From Andrena cerasifolii (lineage: Eukaryota; Arthropoda; Insecta; Hymenoptera; Andrenidae): a stretch of 64,000 bases of DNA. The DNA is taken from the NCBI RefSeq assembly GCF_050908995.1, contig NC_135118.1, positions 310,001 to 374,000 of the forward strand, read 5' to 3'. Positions within the stretch are counted from its first letter, which is position 1. Each line of letters opens with the position of its first letter. Both the position numbers and the translations under genes were made by a program. Shown one piece after another: positions 46,501-58,266 of this stretch. The notes below the pieces were generated by a model that had not been told where the DNA came from, searched no databases, and saw only the letters and a list, made by a program, of their open reading frames with translations.

Positions 46501-49499
46501 TGCGCCTCATATTTGCAACTTTAAGGCGATGCCTTTGATGCTAAATTTTTAGTATACCTCTTTCCACTTCATGTTCTCCTGATATATTGGCCAAAATCAG
46601 GCGAAAATTTTCAGAATGCACAAAATTGGGTTTTGTAACAGGAGAACATGCCGTCGAAAGTGATGGCACAAAGTAACGTCTCCGGAGAGCAAATCAAATA
46701 GCGAGAAGCGCAGATGTTTCGACTGTTTAACGAAGAGATGCAGAACTTTCGAACGCGCCTTGAAAGGCCTGCGCCTCATATTTGCAACTTTAAGGCGATG
46801 CCTTTGATGCTAAATTTTTAGTATACCTCTTTCCGCTTCATGTTCTCCTGATATATTGGCCAAAATCTGGCGAAAATTTTCAGAATGCTCAAAATTGGGC
46901 TTTGTAACAGGAGAACATGCCGTCGAAAGCGATGGCACAAAGTAACGTCTCCGGAAAGCAAATCAAACAGCGAGAAGTGGCGCAGATGTTTCGAGACCGT
47001 GACTGTTTAACGAACAGACGCATAATTTTCGAGCGCCTCTTGAAAGGCCTGCGCCTCATATTTGCAACTTTAAGGCGATGCCTTTGATGCTAAATTTTTA
47101 GTATACCTCTTTCCGCTTCATGTTCTCCTGATATATTGGCCAAAATCTGGCGAAAATTTTCAGAATGCACAAAATTGGGTTTTGTAAAAGGAGAACATGC
47201 CGTCGAAAGCGATGGCACAAAGTAACGTCTCCGGAGAGCAAATCAAATAGCGAGAAGCGCAGATGTTTCGAGACCGTGACTGTTTAACGAACAGACGCAT
47301 AATTTGCGAGCGCCTCTTGAAAGGCCTGCGCCTCATATTTGCAACTTTAAGGCGATGCCTTAAATGCTGAAATTTAGTATACCTCTTTCCACATCATGTT
47401 CTCCTGATATATTGGCCAAAATCAGGCGAAAATTTTCAGAATGCACAAAATTGGGTTTTGTAACAGGAGAACATGCCGTCGAAAGCGATGGCACAAAGTA
47501 ACGTCTCCGGAAAGCAAATCAAAGAGCGAGAAGTGGCGCAGCTGTTTCGAGACAGTGACTGTTTAACGAACAGACGCATAATTTTCGAGCGCCTCTTGAA
47601 AGGCCTGCGCCTCTTATGTGCAACTTCAAGGCCATGCCTTAGATGCTGAAATTTAGTATACCTCTTTCCACTTCATGTTCTCCTGATATATTGGACAAAA
47701 TCTGGCGAAAATTTTAAGAATGCACAAAATTGGGCTTTGTAACAGGAGAACATGCCGTCGAAAGAGATGGCACAAAATAACGTCTCCGGAGAGCAAATCA
47801 AATAGCGAGAAGCGCAGATGTTTCGACTGTTTAACGAAGAGATGCAGAATTTTCGAACGCGCGTTGAAAGGCCTGCGCCTCATATTTGCCACTCTAAGGC
47901 GATGCCTTTGATGCTAAATTTTTAGTATACCTCTTTCCACATCATGTTCTCCTGATATATTGGCCAAAATCAGGCGAAAATTTTCAGAATGCACAAAATT
48001 GGGTTTTGTAACAGGAGAACATGCCGTCGAAAGCGATGGCACAAAGTAACGTCTCCGGAAAGCAAATCAAATAGTGAGAAGTGGCGCAGATGTTTGGAGA
48101 CAGTGACTGTTTAACGAACAGACGCATAATTTTCGAGCGCCTCTTGAAAGGCCTGCGCCTCATATTTGCAACTTTAAGGCGATGCCTTTGATGCTGAATT
48201 TTTAGTATACCTCTTTCCACTTCATGTTCTCCTGATATATTGGCCAAAATCAGGCGAAAATTTTCAGAATGCACAAAATTGGGTTTGTAACAGGAGAACA
48301 TGCCGTCGAAAGCGATGGCACAAAGTAACGTCTCCGGAGAGCAAATCAAATAGCGAGAAGCGCAGATGTTTCGACTGTTTAACGAAGAGATGCAGAATTT
48401 TCGAACGCGCCTTGAAAGGCCTGCGCCTCATATTTGCAACTTTAAGGCGATGCCTTTGATGCTAAATTTTTAGTATACCTCTTTCCGCTTCATGTTCTCC
48501 TGATATATTGGCCAAAATCTGGCGAAAATTTTCAGAATGCACAAAATTGGGTTTTGTAACAGGAGAACATGCCGTCGAAAGAGATGGCACAAAGTAACGT
48601 CTCCGGAGAGCAAATCAAATAGCGAGAAGCGCAGATGTTTCGAGACCGTGACTGTTTAACGAACAGACGCATAATTTTCGAGCGCCTCTTGAAAGGCCTG
48701 CGCCTCATATTTGCAACTTTAAGGCGATGCCTTTGATGCTAAATTTTTAGTATACCTCTTTCCACTTCATGTTCTCCTGATATATTGGCCAAAATCTGGC
48801 GAAAATTTTCAGAATGCACAAAATTGGGTTTTGTAAAAGGAGAACATGGCGTCGAAAGCGATGGCACAAAGTAACGTCTCCGGAAAGCAAATCAAAGAGC
48901 GAGAAGTGGCGCAGATATTTGGAGACAGTGACTGTTTAACGAAGAGACGCAGAATTTTCGAACGCCTCTTGAAAGGCCGCGCCTCTTATTTGCAACTCTA
49001 AGGCGATGCCTTTGATGCTAAATTTTTAGTATACCTCTTTCCGCTTCATGTTCTCCTGATATATTGGCCAAAATCTGGCGAAAATTTTCAGAATGCACAA
49101 AATTGGGTTTTGTAAAAGGAGAACATGCCGTCGAAAGCGATGGCACAAAGTAACGTCTCCGGAGAGCAAATCAAATAGCGAGAAGCGCAGATGTTTCGAG
49201 ACCGTGACTGTTTAACGAACAGACGCATAATTTGCGAGCGCCTCTTGAAAGGCCTGCGCCTCATATTTGCAACTTTAAGGCGATGCCTTAAATGCTGAAA
49301 TTTAGTATACCTCTTTCCACTTCATGTTCTCCTGATATATTGGCCAAAATCAGGCGAAAATTTTCAGAATGCACAAAATTGGGTTTTGTAACAGGAGAAC
49401 ATGCCGTCGAAAGCGATGGCACAAAGTAACGTCTCCGGAAAGCAAATCAAAGAGCGAGAAGTGGCGCAGCTGTTTCGAGACAGTGACTGTTTAACGAAC

Positions 49500-51771
49500 A
49501 GACGCATAATTTTCGAGCGCCTCTTGAAAGGCCTGCGCCTCTTATGTGCAACTTCAAGGCCATGCCTTAAATGCTGAAATTTAGTATACCTCTTTCCACT
49601 TCATGTTCTCCTGATATATTGGCCAAAATCTGGCGAAAATTTTAAGAATGCACAAAATTGGGTTTTGTAACAGGAGAACATGCCGTCGAAAGCGATGGCA
49701 CAAAGTAACGTCTCCGGAAAGCAAATCACATAGCGAGAAGTGGCGCAGATGTTTGGGGACAGTGACTGTTTAACGAAGAGACGCAGAATTTTCGAACGCC
49801 TCTTGAAAGACCGCGCCTCTTATTTGCAACTTTAAGGCGATGCTTTTGATGCTAAATTTTTAGTATACCTCTTTCCGCTTCATGTTCTCATGATATATTG
49901 GCCAAATTCTGGCGAAAATTTTCAGAATGCACAAAATTGGGTTTTGTAACAGGAGAACATGCCGTCGAAAGCGATGGCACAAAGTAACGTCTCCGGAAAG
50001 CAAATCAAAGTGCGAGAAGTGGCGCAGATGTTTGGAGACACTGACTGTTTAACGCAGAGACGCAGAATTTTCGAACGCCTCTTGAAAGGCCTGCGCCTCT
50101 TATTTGCAACTTTAAGGCGATGCCTTTGCAGCTGAAATTTAGTATACCTCTTTCCACTTCATGTTCTCATGATATATTGGCCAAATTCTGGCGAAAATTT
50201 TCAGAATGCACAAAATTGGGTTTTGTAACAGGAGAACATGCCGTCGAAAGCGATGGCACAAAGTAACGTCTCCGGAAAGCAAATCAAAGAGCGAGAAGTG
50301 GCGCAGATGTTTGGAGACAGTGACTGTTTAACGAACAGACGCAGAATTTTCGAACGCGCCTTGAAAGGCCTGCGCCTCATATTTGCAACTTTAAGGCGAT
50401 GCCTTTGATGCTAAATTTTTAGTATACCTCTTTCCGCTTCATGTTCTCCTGATATATTGGCCAAAATCTGGCGAAAATTTTCAGAATGCTCAAAATTGGG
50501 CTTTGTAACAGGAGAACATGCCGTCGAAAGCGATGGCACAAAGTAACGTCTCCGGAAAGCAAATCAAACAGCGAGAAGTGGCGCAGATGTTTCGAGACCG
50601 TGACTGTTTAACGAACAGACGCATAATTTTCGAGCGCCTCTTGAAAGGCCTGCGCCTCATATTTGCAACTTTAAGGCGATGCCTTTGATGCTAAATTTTT
50701 AGTATACCTCTTTCCGCTTCATGTTCTCCTGATATATTGGACAAAATCAGGCGAAAATTTTCAGAATGCACAAAATTGGGTTTTGTAACAGGAGAACATG
50801 CCGTCGAAAGCGATGGCACAAAGTAACGTCTCCGGAGAGCAAATCAAAGAGCGAGAAGTGGCGCAGATGTTTCGACACAGTGACTGTTTAACGCAGAGAC
50901 GCAGAATTTTCGAACGCCTCTTGAAAGGCCGCGCCTCTTATTTGCAACTTTAAGGCGATGCCTTAAATGCTGAAATTTAGTATACCTCTTTCCACTTCAT
51001 GTTCTTCTGATATATTGGACATAATCTGGCGAAAATTTTCAGAATGCACAAAATTGGGTTTTGTAACAGGAGAACATGCTGTCGAAAGAGATGGCACAAA
51101 ATAACGTCTCCGGAGAGCAAATCAAATAGCGAGAAACGCAGATGTTTCGAGACCGTGACTGTTTAACGAACAGACGCATAATTTTCGAGCGCCTCTTGAA
51201 AGGCCTGCGCCTCATATTTGCAACTTTAAGGCGATGCCTTTGATGCTAAATTTTTAGTATACCTCTTTCCACTTCATGTTCTCCTGATATATTGGCCAAA
51301 ATCAGGCGAAAATTTTCAGAATGCACAAAATTGGGTTTTGTAACAGGAGAACATGCCGTCGAAAGCGATGGCACAAAGTAACGTCTCCGGAAAGCAAATC
51401 AAAGAGCGAGAAGTGGCGCAGATGTTTCGAGACAGTGACTGTTTAACGAAGAGACGCAGAATTTTCGAACGCCTCTTGAAAGGCCGCGCCTCTTATTTGC
51501 AACTTTAAGGCGATGCCTTAAATGCTGAAATTTAGTATACCTCTTTCCACTTCATGTTCTCCTGATATATTGGACATAATCTGGCGAAAATTTTCAGAAT
51601 GCACAAAATTGGGTTTTGTAAAAGGAGAACATGCCGTCGAAAGCGATGGCACAAAGTAACGTCTCCGGAAAGCAAATCAAAGAGCGAGAAGTGGCGCAGA
51701 TGTTTCGAGACCGTGACTGTTTAACGAACGGACGCATAATTTTCGAGCGCCTCTTGAAAGGCCTGCGCCTC
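49500..51771 (+). repeat. Duplicated block, partner 51730-54549 with a two-monomer length difference
   Basis: The first part matches at an offset of 2230 bp (cttgaaagaccgcgcc at 49802/52032) and the second at 2778 bp (agaacatgct at 51071/53849). The shift of 548 bp equals two monomers present only in the second copy, about 52.59-53.13 kb. Those two units resemble the gtgactgattaacg and cagaactttcg units of 44.5-46.8 kb, so the first copy most simply lost them. Confidence 0.83.
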
Positions 51772-54700
51772 TTATGTGCAACTTCAAGGCCATGCCTTAA
51801 ATGCTGAAATTTAGTATACCTCTTTCCACTTCATGTTCTCCTGATATATTGGCCAAAATCTGGCGAAAATTTTAAGAATGCACAAAATTGGGTTTTGTAA
51901 CAGGAGAACATGCCGTCGAAAGCGATGGCACAAAGTAACGTCTCCGGAAAGCAAATCACATAGCGAGAAGTGGCGCAGATGTTTGGGGACAGTGACTGTT
52001 TAACGAAGAGACGCAGAATTTTCGAACGCCTCTTGAAAGACCGCGCCTCTTATTTGCAACTTTAAGGCGATGCTTTTGATGCTAAATTTTTAGTATACCT
52101 CTTTCCGCTTCATGTTCTCATGATATATTGGCCAAATTCTGGCGAAAATTTTCAGAATGCACAAAATTGGGTTTTGTAACAGGAGAACATGCCGTCGAAA
52201 GCGATGGCACAAAGTAACGTCTCCGGAAAGCAAATCAAAGTGCGAGAAGTGGCGCAGATGTTTGGAGACACTGACTGTTTAACGCAGAGACGCAGAATTT
52301 TCGAACGCCTCTTGAAAGGCCTGCGCCTCTTATTTGCAACTTTAAGGCGATGCCTTTGCAGCTGAAATTTAGTATACCTCTTTCCACTTCATGTTCTCAT
52401 GATATATTGGCCAAATTCTGGCGAAAATTTTCAGAATGCACAAAATTGGGTTTTGTAACAGGAGAACATGCCGTCGAAAGCGATGGCACAAAGTAACGTC
52501 TCCGGAAAGCAAATCAAAGAGCGAGAAGTGGCGCAGATGTTTGGAGACAGTGACTGTTTAACGAACAGACGCAGAATTTTCGAACGTGCCTTGAAAGGCC
52601 TGCACCTCTTATTTGCAATTTTAAGGCGATGCCTTAAATGCTGAAATTTAGTATACCTCTTTCCACTTCATGTTCTCCTGATATATTGGCCAAAATCTGG
52701 CGAAAATTTTCAGAATGCACAAAATTGGGTTTTGTAACAGGAGAACATGCCGTCGAAAGCGATGGCACAAAGTAACGTCTCCGGAAAGCAAATCAAATAG
52801 CGAGAAGTGGCGCAGATGTTTGGAGACAGTGACTGATTAACGAACAGACGCATAAGTTTCGAGCGCCTCTTGAAAGGCCTGCGCCTCATATTTGCAACTT
52901 TAAGGCGATGCCTTTGATGCTAAATTTTTAGTATACCTCTTTCCACTTCATGTTCTCCTGATATATTGGCCAAAATCAGGCGAAAATTTTCAGAATGCAC
53001 AAAATTGGGTTTTGTAACAGGAGAACATGCCGTCGAAAGTGATGGCACAAAGTAACGTCTCCGGAGAGCAAATCAAATAGCGAGAAGCGCAGATGTTTCG
53101 ACTGTTTAACGAAGAGATGCAGAACTTTCGAACGCGCCTTGAAAGGCCTGCGCCTCATATTTGCAACTTTAAGGCGATGCCTTTGATGCTAAATTTTTAG
53201 TATACCTCTTTCCGCTTCATGTTCTCCTGATATATTGGCCAAAATCTGGCGAAAATTTTCAGAATGCTCAAAATTGGGCTTTGTAACAGGAGAACATGCC
53301 GTCGAAAGCGATGGCACAAAGTAACGTCTCCGGAAAGCAAATCAAACAGCGAGAAGTGGCGCAGATGTTTCGAGACCGTGACTGTTTAACGAACAGACGC
53401 ATAATTTTCGAGCGCCTCTTGAAAGGCCTGCGCCTCATATTTGCAACTTTAAGGCGATGCCTTTGATGCTAAATTTTTAGTATACCTCTTTCCGCTTCAT
53501 GTTCTCCTGATATATTGGACAAAATCAGGCGAAAATTTTCAGAATGCACAAAATTGGGTTTTGTAACAGGAGAACATGCCGTCGAAAGCGATGGCACAAA
53601 GTAACGTCTCCGGAGAGCAAATCAAAGAGCGAGAAGTGGCGCAGATGTTTCGACACAGTGACTGTTTAACGCAGAGACGCAGAATTTTCGAACGCCTCTT
53701 GAAAGGCCGCGCCTCTTATTTGCAACTTTAAGGCGATGCCTTAAATGCTGAAATTTAGTATACCTCTTTCCACTTCATGTTCTTCTGATATATTGGACAT
53801 AATCTGGCGAAAATTTTCAGAATGCACAAAATTGGGTTTTGTAACAGGAGAACATGCTGTCGAAAGAGATGGCACAAAATAACGTCTCCGGAGAGCAAAT
53901 CAAATAGCGAGAAACGCAGATGTTTCGAGACCGTGACTGTTTAACGAACAGACGCATAATTTTCGAGCGCCTCTTGAAAGGCCTGCGCCTCATATTTGCA
54001 ACTTTAAGGCGATGCCTTTGATGCTAAATTTTTAGTATACCTCTTTCCACTTCATGTTCTCCTGATATATTGGCCAAAATCAGGCGAAAATTTTCAGAAT
54101 GCACAAAATTGGGTTTTGTAACAGGAGAACATGCCGTCGAAAGCGATGGCACAAAGTAACGTCTCCGGAAAGCAAATCAAAGAGCGAGAAGTGGCGCAGA
54201 TGTTTCGAGACAGTGACTGTTTAACGAAGAGACGCAGAATTTTCGAACGCCTCTTGAAAGGCCGCGCCTCTTATTTGCAACTTTAAGGCGATGCCTTAAA
54301 TGCTGAAATTTAGTATACCTCTTTCCACTTCATGTTCTCCTGATATATTGGACATAATCTGGCGAAAATTTTCAGAATGCACAAAATTGGGTTTTGTAAA
54401 AGGAGAACATGCCGTCGAAAGCGATGGCACAAAGTAACGTCTCCGGAAAGCAAATCAAAGAGCGAGAAGTGGCGCAGATGTTTCGAGACCGTGACTGTTT
54501 AACGAACGGACGCATAATTTTCGAGCGCCTCTTGAAAGGCCTGCGCCTCATATTTGCAACTTTAAGGCCATGCCTTTGAAGCTGAAATTTAGTATACCTC
54601 TTTCCCCTTCATGTTCTCCTGATATATTGGCCAAAATCTGGCGAAAATTTTCAGAATGCACAAAATTGGGTTTTGTAACAGGAGAACATGCCGTCGAAAG

Positions 54701-57170
54701 CGATGGCACAAAGTAACGTCCCCGGAAAGCAAATCAAACAGCGAGAAGTGGCGCAGATGTTTGGAGACAGTGACTGTTTAACGAACAGACGCAGAATTTT
54801 CGAACGTGCCTTGAAAGGCCTGCACCCCTTATTTGCAACTTTAAGGCGATGCCTTAAATGCTGAAATTTAGTATACCTCTTTCCACTTCATGTTCTCCTG
54901 ATATATTGGCCAAAATCTGGCGAAAATTTTCAGAATGCACAAAATTGGGTTTTGTAAAAGGAGAACATGCCGTCGAAAGCGATGGCACAAAGTAACGTCT
55001 CCGGAAAGCAAATCAAAGAGCGAGAAGTGGCGCAGATGTTTCGAGACCGTGACTGTTTAACGAACAGACGCATAATTTTCGAGCGCCTCTTGAAAGGCCT
55101 GCGCCTCTTATTTGCAACTTTAAGGCCATGCCTTTGAAGCTGAAATTTAGTATACCTCTTTCCCCTTCATGTTCTCCTGATATATTGGCCAAAATCTGGC
55201 GAAAATTTTCAGAATGCACAAAATTGGGTTTTGTAACAGGAGAACATGCCGTCGAAAGCGATGGCACAAAGTAACGTCTCCGGAAAGCAAATCAAAGAGC
55301 GAGAAGTGGCGCAGATGTTTCGAGACCGTGACTGTTTAACGAACAGACACATAATTTTCGAGCGCCTCTTGAAAGGTCTGCGCCTCTTATGTGCAACTTC
55401 AAGGCCATGCCTTAAATGCTGAAATTTAGTATACCCCTTTCCACTTCATGTTCTCCTGATATATTGGACAAAATCAGGCGAAAATTATCAGAATGCACAA
55501 AATTGGGTTTTGTAACAGGAGAACATGCCGTCGAAAGCGATGGCACAAAATAACGTGTCCGGAGAGCAAATCAAATAGCGAGAAGCGCAGATGTTTCGAC
55601 TGTTTAACGAAGAGATGCAGAATTTTCGAACGCGCCTTGAAAGGCCTGCGCCTCATATTTGCAACTCTAAGGCGATGCCTTTGATGCTAAATTTTTAGTA
55701 TACCTCTTTCCGCTTCATGTTCTCCTGATATATTGGCCAAAATCTGGCGAAAATTTTCAGAATGCACAAAATTGGGTTTTGTAAAAGGAGAACATGCCGT
55801 CGAAAGCGATGGCACAAAGTAACGTCTCCGGAGAGCAAATCAAATAGCGAGAAGCGCAGATGTTTCGAGACTGTGACTGTTTAACGAACAGACGCATAAT
55901 TTGCGAGCGCCTCTTGAAAGGCCTGCGCCTCATATTTGCAACTTTAAGGCGATGCCTTAAATGCTGAAATTTAGTATACCTCTTTCCACTTCATGTTCTC
56001 CTGATATATTGGCCAAAATCTGGCGAAAATTTTCAGAATGCACAAAATTGGGTTTTGTAACAGGAGAACATGCCGTCGAAAGCGATGGCACAAAGTAACG
56101 TCCCCGGAAAGCAAATCAAACAGCGAGAAGTGGCGCAGATGTTTGGAGACAGTGACTGTTTAACGAACAGACGCAGAATTTTCGAACGTGCCTTGAAAGG
56201 CCTGCACCCCTTATTTGCAACTTTAAGGCGATGCCTTAAATGCTGAAATTTAGTATACCTCTTTCCACTTCATGTTCTCCTGATATATTGGCCAAAATCT
56301 GGCGAAAATTTTCAGAATGCACAAAATTGGGTTTTGTAAAAGGAGAACATGACGTCGAAAGCGATGGCACAAAGTAACGTCTCCGGAAAGCAAATCAAAG
56401 AGCGAGAAGTGGCGCAGATGTTTCGAGACCGTGACTGTTTAACGAACAGACGCATAATTTTCGAGCGCCTCTTGAAAGGCCTGCGCCTCTTATTTGCAAC
56501 TTTAAGGCCATGCCTTTGAAGCTGAAATTTAGTATACCTCTTTCCACTTCATGTTCTCCTGATATATTGGCCAAAATCAGGCGAAAATTTTCAGAATGCA
56601 CAAAACTGGGTTTTGTAACAGGAGAACATGCCGTCGAAAGCGATGGCACAAAGTAACGTCTCCGGAAAGCAAATCAAAGAGCGAGAAGTGGCGCAGCTGT
56701 TTCGAGACAGTGACTGTTTAACGAACAGACGCATAATTTTCGAGCGCCTCTTGAAAGGCCTGCGCCTCTTATGTGCAACTTCAAGGCCATGCCTTAAATG
56801 CTGAAATTTAGTATACCTCTTTCCACTTCATGTTCTCCTGATATATTGGACAAAATCTGGCGAAAATTTTCAGAATGCACAAAATTGGGCTTTGTAACAG
56901 GAGAACATGCCGTCGAAAGAGATGGCACAAAATAACGTCTCCGGAGAGCAAATCAAATAGCGAGAAGCGCAGATGTTTCGACTGTTTAACGAAGAGATGC
57001 AGAATTTTCGAACGCGCGTTGAAAGGCCTGCGCCTCATATTTGCCACTCTAAGGCGATGCCTTTGATGCTAAATTTTTAGTATACCTCTTTCCACATCAT
57101 GTTCTCCTGATATATTGGCCAAAATCTGGCGAAAATTTTCAGAATGCACAAAATTGGGTTTTGTAACAGG

Positions 57171-58266
57171 AGAACATGCCGTCGAAAGAGATGGCACAAA
57201 GTAACGTCGCCGGAGAGCAAATCAAACAGCGAGAAGTGGCGCAGATGTTTGGAGACAGTGACTGTTTAACGAACAGACGCATAATTTTCGAGCGCCTCTT
57301 GAAAGGCCTGCGCCTCTTATGTGCAACTTCAAGGCCATGCCTTAAATGCTGAAATTTAGTATACCTCTTTCCACTTCATGTTCTCCTGATATATTGGACA
57401 AAATCTGGCGAAAATTTTCAGAATGCACAAAATTGGGCTTTGTAACAGGAGAACATGCCGTCGAAAGAGATGGCACAAAATAACGTCTCCGGAGAGCAAA
57501 TCAAATAGCGAGAAGCGCAGATGTTTCGACTGTTTAACGAAGAGATGCAGAATTTTCGAACGCGCGTTGAAAGGCCTGCGCCTCATATTTGCCACTCTAA
57601 GGCGATGCCTTTGATGCTAAATTTTTAGTATACCTCTTTCCACATCATGTTCTCCTGATATATTGGCCAAAATCTGGCGAAAATTTTCAGAATGCACAAA
57701 ATTGGGTTTTGTAACAGGAGAACATGCCGTCGAAAGAGATGGCACAAAGTAACGTCGCCGGAGAGCAAATCAAACAGCGAGAAGTGGCGCAGATGTTTGG
57801 AGACAGTGACTGTTTAACGAACAGACGCATAATTTTCGAGCGCCTCTTGAAAGGCCTGCGCCTCTTATGTGCAACTTCAAGGCCATGCCTTAAATGCTGA
57901 AATTTAGTATACCTCTTTCCACTTCATGTTCTCCTGATATATTGGACAAAATCTGGCGAAAATTTTCAGAATGCACAAAATTGGGCTTTGTAACAGGAGA
58001 ACATGCCGTCGAAAGAGATGGCACAAAATAACGTCTCCGGAGAGCAAATCAAATAGCGAGAAGCGCAGATGTTTCGACTGTTTAACGAAGAGATGCAGAA
58101 TTTTCGAACGCGCGTTGAAAGGCCTGCGCCTCATATTTGCCACTCTAAGGCGATGCCTTTGATGTTAAATTTTTAGTATACCTCTTTCCACATCATGTTC
58201 TCCTGATATATTGGCCAAAATCAGGCGAAAATTTTCAGAATGCACAAAATTGGGTTTTGTAACAGG
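57171..58266 (+). repeat. 548-bp dimer repeat (279 + 269), tandem copies
   Basis: Units starting at 57171 (279 bp) and 57450 (269 bp) form a 548-bp dimer, and the next dimer begins at 57719. The same diagnostic series (tattggacaaaatc, then cgcgcgttgaaagg) occurs near 56.83, 57.38 and 57.93 kb, so three tandem copies are present. The first and last copies differ in flanking variants such as gcaactccgg or gtcgccgg. The arrangement recurs 5236 bp downstream. Confidence 0.9.
57450..57718 (+). repeat. 269-bp monomer variant (3-bp and 8-bp deletions)
   Basis: The unit combines the 3-bp loss (gagaagcgcag), an 8-bp loss in tttcgagaccgtgactg that leaves tttcgactg, and one added T in aaatttttag. The arithmetic 279-3-8+1 gives 269 and matches the spacing. 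Linked changes are gagatgcag and tgcgcctcatattt. The class dominates from about 21.7 to 48.9 kb. The 8-bp loss removes most of the acagtgactgt dyad region found in full units. Confidence 0.93.
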
